From Drechmeria coniospora (Eukaryota; Ascomycota; Sordariomycetes; Hypocreales; Ophiocordycipitaceae): a stretch of 64,000 bases of DNA. The stretch's first letter is position 1. Each line of letters opens with the position of its first letter. The notes under the pieces are model-generated. The model was not told the DNA's origin and did no database searches. It worked only from the letters and a program-made list of their open reading frames with translations. The stretch covers positions 6,196,520-6,260,519 of the forward strand of contig NC_054389.1 of the NCBI RefSeq assembly GCF_001625195.1, read 5' to 3'. Below, piece after piece: positions 47,867 through 59,600 of this stretch. The position numbers and the translations under genes were made by a program.

Positions 47867-49152
47867 ATGCGTTCCGTTACGATTCTCTCCTCCGTCCTGG
47901 CCGTCGGCTCCGCCGTCGTCTCCGGTAGGCTCTGCCCGCTTCCGCTGTCTGTTGGCCGGCCCTTGCTAATCGCGCCGCCGTAGCGGTCACCACCTGCACC
48001 GATGATATCAAGGTCTCCCAGCCCACTCCGGTCATCGACTGCGAGGTTGTCGACGGCAGCATCATCGTCGACGAGTCCGTATCCGGCAGCTTGAGCATTG
48101 AGGGGCCCAAGAAGCTCAACAAGGACTTCGTCGTCATGAATGCCACCAAGCTCATCAGCATTTCGAGCAGCTCCATCACCTCCATCGGTGGCACCATGGA
48201 CTTTGAGAGCCTCACCCTCCTCAGCTCGCTCAACATGCAGTCGTTGACGTCGGTCAACAAGCTGAAGCTTGCCGGCCTGCCCCAGCTCAACGGCCTTACT
48301 TTCGGCAGCAAGGGCGTGTCCCGCGTCAGCGACATCGAGATTGTCGATACCTTCATCAGCGACCTGAGCGGCCTTAGTATCGCGACGGCTGATACCATCT
48401 TTATCTCGAACAATCTGAAACTCACAAAGTTCAACTCCGACCTCGTCAACGTCACCAAGACGCTCGCCTTGGTCAACAACGGCAACGCCATGCAGGTCAA
48501 CATGTCCCGCCTCCAGAGCGCCGGTGAGGTCGAGTTCCGCCAGGTGAAGAGCTTCGATGCCCCCGCCCTCACCCAGGTCGGCTCCATCAAGTTCAACGAC
48601 AGCCCCGAGCTTGTGAGCGTCTCTGCCAACAACCTGTCGTCCATCACGGCCAGCTTGACCTTCATCAACAACAAGAAGTTGACCAACATTTCTTTCGAAT
48701 CCCTCGAGTCGATCAAGGGCGACATGACGATTCAGAACAACACGGCCCTGCTGGCCCTCGACGGCTTCAACTCTCTGCAGTCTTGCGGCAACATGCTGCT
48801 GGCGGGCAACTTTGAGACGTAAGTCGCGGATTCCTCACCGAGTGAACGTGGGCGCCCTGCTGACCAACGATGGGACAGCGTCAAGATGGACAAGCTCAAC
48901 GACGTCAAGGGCAGCGCCACCGTTACTTCCACCACCGACATCTCCAGCTTCTGCAAGTTCTTCGATGATCTCAAGTCCAGCGGTGCCATCCAGGGCAAGG
49001 AGTCGTGCACGAGCAACAACAAGGATGCCAACTCGGGCGACAGCACTGGTGGCCAGTCCAACAGCGACAAGCAGGATGGCGCCGGTATCGTCGGCGTCAA
49101 CATGGCGGTACTCGGTCTCGCCGTCCTTGCCGGCCTCGCCCAGGTGCTGTAG
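47867..49152 (+). CDS. ECM33: GPI-anchored cell-wall protein Ecm33 (Sps2 family)
   Basis: Exons 47867-47924, 47984-48818 and 48879-49152 encode 388 residues; introns are 59 and 60 nt (donors GTAGGC and GTAAGT; acceptors cgtag and gacag). A signal peptide is visible (MRSVTILSSVLAVGSAVVSA). The mature part is a receptor-L/leucine-rich-like beta-helix of about 290 residues with repeated hydrophobic rungs (TLALVNNGNAMQVNMSRLQS, SIKFNDSPELVSVSANNLSS), as in Ecm33/Sps2. A Ser/Asn/Asp-rich linker follows, with a small-residue cleavage region near DGAGIVG and a hydrophobic tail (MAVLGLAVLAGLAQVL) marking GPI attachment. Ecm33 is needed for normal wall architecture and mannoprotein assembly, the same process MNN9 serves. 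It converges with the SPF45 gene. Confidence 0.93.
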
Positions 49153-49951
49153 CGACTTGGAGAGCAACAAAAGAAATGTCGGAATTGGGCGTCGTTATCT
49201 GTTCCCCCCATATGTTTTCCAGCTTCTTTACGGCATACCCAGTAACCGGTGCTGGTGGATGCCTCCTGTATCGTGCCGCGGTAGGCTGCGTGTCTCCTCG
49301 CGGCCACGATTGCGTGTGGACGCAGCGTAAATGCAAATGCTAGGACTTAATGGATTGTACTTGATACTGTCGCCGCCGCGCCAACCGTCGAGCCATGCAT
49401 GTGCAATGACGCCGCCATCTTGCTGGGAAAAACTGCGTGCTGTGTGCATGCCTGTACATGCGTTCTGTGCCTGATAACCTGAGCCATCATCCAGAAACCT
49501 TGGGTTCGTCGAAGTTGGTTCCTCGCCCAACTGAACGTTCGTGCCTTGCCGTTCTCGAGGCAACCGGCGCTTGCGGCAACGAGGTCCGTTCCACCACGTT
49601 CCAACCTCGCGACCCTGGAATGCGGGACAGGGACCAGCCACGCCGAGTTCCCGTTCTGGCTGGCATGATAGATTATAATCTATAGGTTCTACTATGCAGG
49701 CACTAAACACGACGAACAATGGTCCATCCTTGTGCACGCAAGCACGCCGCTCCCATAGATCGTAAGGTATCGTATCGTCTTATCATTTCGTCTCGTGACG
49801 TGCAATATTCTCTCGCCCTTAGCATGTCCACGCTGTCTTTCCGACACGACAGCCGACAATCTAGCAATCTTGCACCCACCCGCGAGGTGGCGTGACCTGG
49901 CGTGGCATGCGCGTGTCGTCTGTTGCGCAGGGGCGTGGGGGTCCAACGCGT
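49153..49951. other. Intergenic region between convergent ECM33 and SPF45 genes
   Basis: About 800 bp made of two 3' ends. No gene, repeat or structured terminator was recognised; polyadenylation signals cannot be assigned with confidence. Confidence 0.5.
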
Positions 49952-51564
49952 CTAGGCGATCGTATAAACTCCCTTCTCGAATTTGTCGGTGTCGTAGAAT
50001 CTGGGCACTATGGCGTTGCCGTTGAATATGCGACCGTCGAGCTCGTTGACAGCCTGGGTGATCGCGTTAACACTCGACCCTTGGAAGCTGGGTTGGGAGA
50101 CTGACTCGGAGGGCAGACACCTGATCCGTGAACTTGATGAACACTTGACGGGCCTGCTGGTCAACATAGATACGCTCGACACGACCGTACTGCGACTGTT
50201 AGCCATCACTCGCCACCAAAGGTTTGAATGGCAGAGCGCTACCTTCTCCCCACATTCTTCGCCAATTTCCTGACCAAGGCCGTTGGAAATCTCGGATTGA
50301 AGATCGGGCATATTCTCCAACATATTGCGGAGGACGATGACCTCCGACATCTTCCCAAACTGGCTCTCTTCACCTTTTCGCTTGCCGCCGATTATCTTGC
50401 CCTTGCCTCCAGGTTCGGCCCATCCGCCACCGTCGGCGTCTGCTTTCTTGCGACGTTTCTCCACCTGCACACGAAGCGGATTAACGATACCCGACTCCTT
50501 GGCTCCTAGACCTGTGCCCGCAGTCCATCCATACTTGCTCATGAGGCGATGCGCAAAGCCAGCTTGACCAGGGCGTCTGGATCGTGGCTCCTCCACGGAC
50601 TCTCCGCCAGAGCCCATACCCACTTCACCGCTGTTTCCCTCCTCGGTCGCGGGTTGCGGCTGGGTGTATCGTACTGGGGCTCGAGATATGACGGCAGCGT
50701 TCGACGGTGGAAGCTCTGGAGCAGGAGGAGGGGCAGGAGGGGGCGGCGGAGTGACCGAACGGGGCGGAGAGGGTGACTGCGACAGGGATCGTCGGCCCAA
50801 GAGTGTCTCTGCTCGATCCGCAAAGTCACCACGCCTGCTCTGGTTGCCCGGCTGTTTGTTCGGAGGTGACCGAGGCGGCGGTGCGAACTGAGCTGGTGGA
50901 GGGGCAAATTGATCTGCAAACGCGTCAGTTAGCCTTTGTGCTTCTTAGAGAGAGCTTCCGTCATACTAGATACTGGCCCGGAGTCATCCTCGTCGTCACT
51001 TGAAAGCTCGCTGTGACCACGTTTCCTTTGGGCGCGGCGGTAGAGGAGGTCCTTCCAGTCGAGCACCTCGCGCACTTTTTCGTCACTCTTGGCGAAGTCA
51101 TCCACGATTGTTGTCTTGACTAGATCGTAGAATTCATCCCAATTCGTTTCTTGAAACTCGGCCTCGCGTTGTCTCTTCTTTCTGATTTTGCGTCCGCCTC
51201 GAGCACGTTTCTCGCCCGCCCCATACATCCAATCATCCTCCTCTGTCGCTGCCCAATCTGCAAGGGATGTTTTCGTGGTGGTTGTAACTGCTGTCGAAGC
51301 AGCATTTGACGCATTCGTCGACGTTCGGATAATTTTTGGGAACGTCGTCTTCGGCTTAACTTGCTTGGGCGCTGGGCGGCGAATTTGAGGCTGAAAGAGC
51401 AACGCTGCGTCGGTAGGCTTCTTCGATTCCTTCCCTTTACCTTGATTATACACCACGGGCGCAGCAGATATCGTCGTCGACGAGCTGGAGTCGTTTGGGT
51501 CTTTGAGGTTATCGTACAACGAGAACAGGCCCCGTGAAGGTGGCGGCGGTGGATGGTCGGCCAT
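49952..51564 (-). CDS. SPF45/RBM17-like splicing factor (G-patch plus C-terminal RRM)
   Basis: Exons 51564-50967, 50913-50243, 50189-50106 and 50053-49952 encode 484 residues; introns are 52-53 nt. The N-terminus (ADHPPPPPSRGLFSLYDNL) and a basic region (RGGRKIRKKRQ) are typical of the family. A Pro-rich linker leads to a G-patch (about 313-350: GFAHRLMSKYGWTAGTGLG) and a C-terminal RRM of the U2AF-homology type (about 389-475: EVIVLRNM, YGRVERIYV, FNGNAIVPRFYD). SPF45 proteins act in 3' splice-site selection in the spliceosome. The first intron (donor GTATGA) was placed by frame continuity to NQFAPPPAQF, and the last donor is GTCAGT; both are less standard. The frame has no in-frame ATG above 51564. 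Confidence 0.88.
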
Positions 51565-52708
51565 TGCGACCACCGCTGGTTCAACTATTTTCTGGTGAAG
51601 TGGGTGATCGATATACGCGACCTATGCTATGGCGTGCTATGGTTCCGACGAGAGGCGGTGGCTTCGCTCGAGTTTGCAGTGCGTGCATTGCATGCAACGT
51701 GGAGGAAGGACTCGATAGGCCCAGCATTAGGTAGCACGGATACGGGCACAGTTGTTCTGGAAGCTTACTACAGTAGTACTCATAAGTACTTAGTAAGCAA
51801 GTACCAGTACCGAGCCCATGTACTCAGGTGTCCATGTACGATTACCTAACTAACCTTACCCAACTAGGACACAAAATGGGCACCGCACTGAGTGTGGACT
51901 TGTTGGATGCTACACATGTACTGTAAGTAATACAAGTAAGTACAGTACTTACTGCAAGCAAGGACTTGCAATATACTAGGTACATTGCAATTACTCCGTA
52001 CTGGTAATTACAGTATGTTGCGATATCGTACGGAACCTGCATGTACATGTCCGAGTACACCAAGAGTAACCCCCGCACTAACAAGTACTTGTATTTAAAG
52101 GTTCCGTAATCTGTATACTTCCAAGTATAAGTATGCTAGACTCTGGGTGTACATGTACTGCTCGGCTCGGAGTGCTTAATAGTGCATGTTCCCCGTGATA
52201 CTGTACAAGTGCAGTCCTGTATACTTAGTAAACACTTACAGTACACCTATTGTAAGTACCTTTCTATGTTACCACAGGTCTTTCGAAGGCCTCACGAGGT
52301 AGAGCTCGTTGCGCCGGATAAAGAGCGGGCCAGGCAGAAGCCCCTGCCTGGTTGAATCAGGTGGGGCAGGTGCCTTAATTGAATGACCCCGCCAAAATTT
52401 CCCCGTCCATTCATCCATCCGTCGCCCTAAGCTCGCGAGTTGAGTCGAGCTAAGCAAACTCTCCCTACTTCCTACCCATGAACCCCGCCGCGCATTCTTT
52501 TGCCTGTCAACTCTGGCATCATCCAATTCTTCGAAAGACGACTTCCTCATTGTCTTGGTCTCGTGTCGGAAATAATCTTCCCTAACCAGCTGGGGCCAAG
52601 TTGACAGCGACTGTTTCGTCGAGGTCTCGACTGGTTTGAACTCCAGCCTCCTTCCGCGGACAAGATCGCTCGAACGACACACACGAATCCCCGGCACAGC
52701 GAGCCAAG
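51565..52708. promoter_or_regulatory. Divergent upstream region of SPF45 and DBP5
   Basis: About 1.1 kb between two divergently transcribed genes. The middle (51760-52260) is GTAC-rich with tactccgtact near 51990. The 400 bp before DBP5 resemble a leader. No gene found. Confidence 0.5.
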
Positions 52709-54410
52709 ATGTCTGACCTTGCGAGCCGCATCACCGATCCCAGCGGCGGTGCCGCCGACAATGCTACTGCAGAGGCGCCGCCGGCCTCAGTGGTCTCAGA
52801 CGTCCCGGACGTGGCCGTCGCCGAATCTGCCACGGAACCAACCGTGGGCGACGCACAAGCCGACGGTACCGTCGAGGCTCTTGGTGGCTCTGGGCTCCAC
52901 GAGCCAGAGTGGGATGTCGAGATATCGCTCAGCGAGCTGCAGGATAACGAGGCCACACCCTTTCACTCGGCTACTACTTGGCATGACCTTGGCCTGTATG
53001 CTGCAACTACTCGCTCGCGCCCTTGGCCTCACCGCTCGCTAACGCAAGGCACAGCTCTGACTCCATATTGAAAGGCCTACTTGCCCTCAACTTCCTGAAG
53101 CCGTCCAAAGTGCAGGGCAAGTCGCTCCCTTTGATGCTCAGCAACCCCCCTCGCAACATGCTGGCCCAGTCCCAGTCGGGCACCGGCAAAACGGCCGCGT
53201 TTGTCACGGCGATATTGTCGCGTGTCGACTTTACGCAACCTGAACAGCCCCAGGCCCTGGTTCTGGCCCCCAGTCGAGAGTTGGCTCGGCAGATAGAGGG
53301 TGTGGTGAGAGCCATCGGCCGCTTTGCCGACAACCTCAGGATTGCTGCCGCGATTCCCGGCGCGTTGCCCCGCGGAGAAATGGTCAAAGCCAGTGTCATT
53401 GTGGGAACTCCGGGTACCGTCATGGACACCGTGAGGCGCAGGCAGCTTGATGTTTCGAAGCTGCGAGTCCTCGTTCTCGATGAGGCAGACAACATGCTGG
53501 ATCAGCAGGGCCTTGGCGATCAGTGCATGAGGGTGAAAGGGTACGTTGGATCCAGGCCGGTGCCTACATTTGATTAAAAAACAAAGACGTTGAAACTAAT
53601 TGCCATCGTCAGCATGTTGCCGAGGGACATCCAGACCCTGCTCTTCTCGGCCACCTTCCCGGAAAAGGTCAACAACTACGCGGGGAAATTCGCGCCGAAT
53701 GCGCACGTTCTGAAGCTTCAGCGCAGCGAGCTCACGGTCAAGGGCATCTCCCAGATGTTTATCGACTGCCCCGACGACCACACTCGATATGAGGTGCTCT
53801 GCAAGCTCTACGGTCTGATGACGATTGGCCAGTCAGTCATCTTTGTCAAGGCAAGTCTCCACCAAACACGGACGGTAGTGGGATGGCGATTCTGATGTTG
53901 TTCATGTCACAGACGCGCGAGAGCGCCAACGAGATCCAGCGTCGCATGGTTGCCGACGGCCACAAGGTTTCGGCCTTGCACGCCGCCTTTGACGGCAATG
54001 AGCGAGATGAGCTGCTGGCCAAGTTTCGCAGCGGCGAGAACAAGGTTTTGATTGCGACGAATGTCATTGCTCGTGGCATTGATGTTTCGAGCGTTTCCAT
54101 GGTCATCAATTACGATATCCCAATGAAGGGCCGAGGCGACACGGAACCAGATGCCGAGACGTATCTCCACCGCATCGGACGAACAGGCCGTTTCGGCCGC
54201 ATAGGCGTCAGCATCAGCTTCGTCTATGACAAGAGAAGTTTCGAGGGGCTTAGCAAAATCGCCAGCACGTTTGGCATCGACCTGGTACGGCTGGAGACGG
54301 AAGACTGGGATGCGGCGGAGGAGAAGGTGAAGGAAGTGATCAAGAGGAACAGAGCACAGGCGAGCTACGCGCCCAGCGCCACCGACAGGATGAAGGCAGC
54401 CGCCCCTTAG
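52709..54410 (+). CDS. DBP5: DEAD-box RNA helicase Dbp5 (mRNA export)
   Basis: Exons 52709-52995, 53055-53540, 53613-53850 and 53913-54410 encode 502 residues. Two introns are GT-AG (59 and 72 nt). The third (53851-53912, 62 nt) starts GCAAGT after AAG and ends CACAG, a GC-AG intron. An acidic N-terminal region precedes the core: Walker A in QSQSGTGKT (about 134-142), [17 protein letters not shown] in [13 protein letters not shown] in LLFSATFPE, then [32 protein letters not shown] and [11 protein letters not shown]. Spacing and [19 protein letters not shown] mark Dbp5/DDX19, which remodels mRNPs at the cytoplasmic face of nuclear pores with Gle1-IP6. The first acceptor is taken at 53054 (gcacag) to give LGLSDSILKG; an acceptor six bases earlier is possible. 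Confidence 0.95.
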
Positions 54411-56607
54411 GCGTGGCCGGTTACCTCGACGGGTCTCAATGTATGCTGGTAGACGTGACCACGGCAAGGGATGGTTGAGGGGACCCGGCAGTCGATGCAG
54501 GGAACTCTGGGACATGGCAGGGGATGGCCGTCAGAGGCTCGGAGCTTGCCAACGGACGAAATGCAGGATGAGGTCATGACGACATACCATCGAAGGAAGC
54601 TATTATTCAGCGAGCTGAGGTTTGAGCGGCGAGATGGCATCGGCTAATCAATGGATGATGCACTTGCACAAATTGCTCGAGGCCGAAGCAGCTTGGCCTC
54701 CTGAAGCCTCCTACCTCCTCCACTCTCCTCCATTCCCTTTGCTCATATGCTTGACGAATGGAAACAGTCGGCAGGCGGGCCTCGTGACGAAGCATTAAAT
54801 CTGTGGCCGTGCACCCTTCACCCCCCTTCTCCCTGCACAGCCCAATAGAAGAAACGGCGGAGATAGTTTGTTTCGGCCGTCAGGCAAACACTAGGTCCCT
54901 GCCGCATCGGGCGGACGTGGGTGAAGGCGGAGAGTGAAAGGCCGGTCGAGGATGTGGTTCGGCAACGGAGGTTGGGTCACGAGTGCCTTTCGAGCGGCAG
55001 TCCCGCGTCGCATCGAAATCCCCGTTTCAGTCACAATGCTGGTATCCCCGATCCAAGAAGGAGAGAGCGCCCGGACAGGAGCAGCCGTGGCTTGGCGTCG
55101 TGATACCGAACGATTTGGCGAGGTGCATACGCTGGTTGGTTGCGTGCTTTCGTAGGCGTCAAGTATCAGGTGCCGAGCCCAAGGAACAAACAGGCATCAA
55201 TGTACAAGTAATATTTTTTGGTACGTTGAATGTGAAGCACAATCTTCTCCTGCAATGCCATCGGTCGGACCAGATTGGATGGGGGCCAGAACGAGGCGCC
55301 ACACTAGAAGTCGACCCATGCTCACGGCAAACGAAATGCATCGGTCGTCGTACTCCATGGCAAACCAACGAATGCGTGACACGAAGGCCGGTCACAGATG
55401 ACCAAGTTTCAACCGGTCCGTTCATGGACCATGCTCTGAATCCCGTCCCTGAGTGGATGGATGCATGGGACGACGGCGTTGGCGAGCCACGTTACATGCC
55501 GTGCTTCCAACATTCGTCCTCTGTCGTCGTAATCGTACCCGTTCGTGCTCGTACATGTGCACGAGGCAACGCAAAGCGCGCCACGGCTCCGGACATGCCC
55601 CAACTCTGTGGTCGTGAGTCGACGAGAAAAGGCGGAGATGAGAGATGGAGATGTCCGTTGTTGGCCTGCTGCGTGATTTGACAGATGATGGATGGAGGGG
55701 CATATACTTGGAGCTCACTTCCTGATCGAGGTTGCTGCAGCCAGTGACCCCACCCCACAGGCCAACGCACCTCGCATCGAGGCCCAACCCAAGCAAGCCC
55801 AAACGCACCTCGCCAAGCTATATGCTCCGACTTCGGACGACTTTCAGTTCAACCGCCAACCTGTTGCTTCGTCGGGCAGCGACCTTCAGGGCCGTACCGT
55901 GGGCCGTATCGTCACCGTCCACACGCAAGCACACACGCATCTGCACACACTCACACGCCAGACAGTCACTCGCAGAACAGCACCACAGAACACGCTCGGC
56001 TCACGGAATGACCCGCGAGCCCAATCGATGTGGAGTACGGGCACCAGCCGCTGTGGATGGCCTCGCCATCGGCCAATCGTGACCCTGCACGAGCATCGAT
56101 GGAGCCGGGTGTGGGCACTTGGGGGTCGCGGCCCCCATCTCATCATCCCCGGTCGGTGCGGTTATGATGATGGGGAAACGTTCTACGGGTACGGGTCCCT
56201 CGGCCAGGACGTACGGTTGATGAAGCTAGCAGTGAATCAACCCAAAGAACAGGCGGTCTGGTGAATGAATGAATGAAGGTGCTGGAGCTGGAACGAGTTC
56301 TGACAAGATGAACAGCTCATCAGCCATCGAGTGCCGATTCCCTCAAATTTCCTTCGATCCCCATCTCCGTCTGAAAGTTCCTGGCGGTTATACCCTGTCA
56401 CCCTGTCCCGATCTTACGTCTACATGTAGTGTACACCTAATGTACCAGAGGCCCAACTTGGCTTGCATAGCTATTGAATCTGTGCTCCATCGACCGACTT
56501 GACTGCCCAACGCCACACAGCTGCATGGAGACCGATAATATAACCGCTGGCGAGCCCACCGTTCGGGATGATTTCCTGGCCCCAAATGTTGTCAAACCAG
56601 AATCAGT
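54411..56607. other. Intergenic region between DBP5 and the giant repeat protein
   Basis: About 2.2 kb. Open frames occur on both strands (for example plus-strand 54983-55681 and 55692-56264) but show no recognisable domain. A short CA-rich stretch lies near 55920-55955. The 3' part is the presumed promoter of the downstream gene, which may also have undetected 5' exons. Confidence 0.45.
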
Positions 56608-59600
56608 ATGAGTTGCGGCCCGCGTGTCGAGTACTGTCCATATCGGACTAATGTTGATTACTCCAACGTCCAGTTTGCCGACTTCTCCAATGTCCAGTAC
56701 TTTCAGCAACCTCCCGATTCCGATGATGAGGTGCAGGACGATGACGAGCAAGGTAAAATTCCCTCCCCAGATTAAAAAACAGTAACAATGACATTGACTA
56801 TTCGGCAGACCACGATGGGCAGTGGAATGGTGACGTAACGGGAGATCAGCAGCAAGTTCCACCATCCTCAGCTTCTGCCGCATCAGAATCGGACAAGAAG
56901 AAGCAGCAAAGGAAAACAAAGAAGAAGGGCAAAAGCAAGACTGCCGATGGTTCTGAGCTCAAGCAACCTGTCGAGTCGGGAGCGGCCGAGCCCAAAGATG
57001 TAAAACCTCTGGCAACGTCGATTGGCAAAAAAAACAAACGAGACAAGAAGAACAAGCACAGTCAACAACGAAACTTCCCAGCCAAGGAGGAAGTGAAAAA
57101 CGAATCCAATCAAGCCAATGAGGACGACTGGAATCTACCAACCAAGAAACAAAGGGGCAAGAAGGATAAGAGAAGCGCCAAGAGTACAAAGTCCCAAGCG
57201 CCAAAAGACTCAAGTACCAAGTCGGTGCCTTCTGCTGAAGCTGATCCAACACCTTCTCCGCCAACGTCAGAGAACAAGCCTGCAGAAAAGGGCTCGCCAG
57301 AACCATCACCGCCGTCTCTTGTCGAAGAACCTGCCACTATCGAAGAAGCTGCTTCTGTCGATGAGTCTGCTGCTAGCAATGAGACTACTCCTGTCGAAGA
57401 AGCTGCTCCCGTCGAGGATGCTACTACTGTCGAAGAAGCTGCCCCTGTCAAGGAACCTGCTCCCGTCGAAAAAGCTGCTCCCATCGAGGAACCTGCTCCT
57501 ATCGAGGAACCTGCTCCCGTCGAGGAACCTGCTCCCGTCGAGGAAGCTGCTCCCGTCGAAGAAGCTGCTCCCGTCGAAGAAGCTGCTCCCGTCGAAGAAG
57601 CTGCTCCCGTCGAAGAAGCTACTCCCGTCGAGGAACCTGCTCTCGTCGAGGAACCTACTTCTATCGATGAGTCTGCTGCTAGTAATGAGACTACTCCTGT
57701 CGAAGCTGCTCCCGCCGAGGATTCTACCCCTGTCGAAGAAGCTGCTCCTGTCGAGGAACCTGCTCCCGTCGAGGAACCTGCGCCCATCGAAGAACTCGCG
57801 CCCGTCGAGGAACCTGCTCCCGTCGAGGAACCTGCTCCCGTCGAGGAACCTGCTCCCGTCGAAGAACCTGCTTCTGTCGATGAGTCTGCTGCTAGTAATG
57901 AGACTACTCCTGTCGAAGCTGCTCCCGTCGAGGGTGCTACCCATGTCGAAGAAGCTGCTCCCGTCGAGGAATCTGCGCCCGTCGAGGAACCTGCGCCCGT
58001 CGAGGAACCTACGCCCGTCGAGGAACCTGCGCCTGTCGAAGAACTCGCGCCCGTCGAGGAACCTGCTCCCGTCGAAGAAGCTGCTTCTATCGATGAGTCT
58101 ACTGCTAGTAATGAGACTACTCCTATCGAAGCTGCTCCCGTTAAGGATGCTACTCCTGTCGAAGAAGCTGCTCCTGTCGAGGAACCTGCTCCTGTCGAGG
58201 AACCTGCTCCCGTCGAGGAACGTGCTCCCGTCGAGGAACGTGCTCCCGTCGAAGAACCTTCTCCCGTCGAAGAACCTGCTCCTATTGAAGATTCTGCTCC
58301 TATTAAAGATTCTGCTCCTGTCGAAGATCCCGCTCCCGTTGAAGATCCTGATCCTGTTGAAGATTCTGCCGAAGAAGCTGCTCCTATCGAGGAAGCTGCT
58401 CCTATCGAGGAAGCTGCTCCTATCGAGGAAGCTGCTCCTGTTGAGGATCCTGCTCCTATCGAAAATCCCGCTCCTATCGAAGATCCTACTCCTACCGAAG
58501 ATCCCGCTCCCATCGAAGATCCCACTCCTACCGGAGATCCCGCTCCTATCGAAGATCCCGCTCCCGTTGAAGATCCCGCTCCCGTTGAAGATCCCGCTCC
58601 CGTTGAAGATCCCGCTCCCGTTGAAGATGCTGCTCCCGTCGATGAACTTGTTGATATTGAAGAACCCGCCCTGGTAGAAGTGCCTACTCTAGTAGTAGAA
58701 CTATTAACTGCGGAAGCGCCACCCACTCTGGAAGAGCCTACTACTGTAGAAGAAACTGCTACCATGGAAGAGCCTACTACTGTGGAGAAAACTACTCCTG
58801 GAGACGAGAAACCTACCACAGAAGTGTCACCTACCGCGGAAGAGCCTACTACCGTGGAGGAGCCACCTACTATGGAAGATCCTAATGCTGTGGAAGAGCC
58901 AACTGCTGTGGAAGAGCAACCTACAGTGGAAGAGCCTACCACTGTAGAAGAGCCCAATACTACGGATGAGCCATCAACTGCGGAAGTGCCTGCTCTTGTG
59001 GGAAAATCTGCGTCTACGGGCGAATCTATTACCGAAGAGAACTCGGCAATTGCAAGTGAGCTTGCACCAATTGCTGAAGAAACGATGCCGACGAACGGGC
59101 CAACCCTCCAAGACGGACCTACGCACGCGAAGGAAACTGCTTCCAAAGTGTCAGTTGAGCCCCCAGACCAGTTCACGCCTGTTGGCGACGCATTTTCCAC
59201 GGAAGAGACTCCCCAAGCGGCTACACACACGCCTTTGCCCACCGAAGAGACCGAAGTTGTGGGGCCAGAAGTTGTGAAGGAATTAGATGGGTCGGCAAGC
59301 ACTGAAGCCAACAAACCAGTCAATGAGACGAAGCCAGATTGTGACGTCGCTGATTCAGTAGTGGTCACTGCTACACCAGACGTTCAGATTTCAGAGGACA
59401 ACGATGACAAGAAAGAGGAAGAACCGGCTGATCCAGAGCAATCAGCGGCTGAAGTTGTTGTAGAACAGCCAGCCGAATCTCAGGCTATGAATGAAACCTC
59501 TCTCGACGAACCAGCTGAGGGAGAGCCACAGCTTGAAGAGAAACGTGTGGTGCCATCTGGAGAATACAAGCCCGAAGTTGAACAGCCCGCAAGCGATGAA

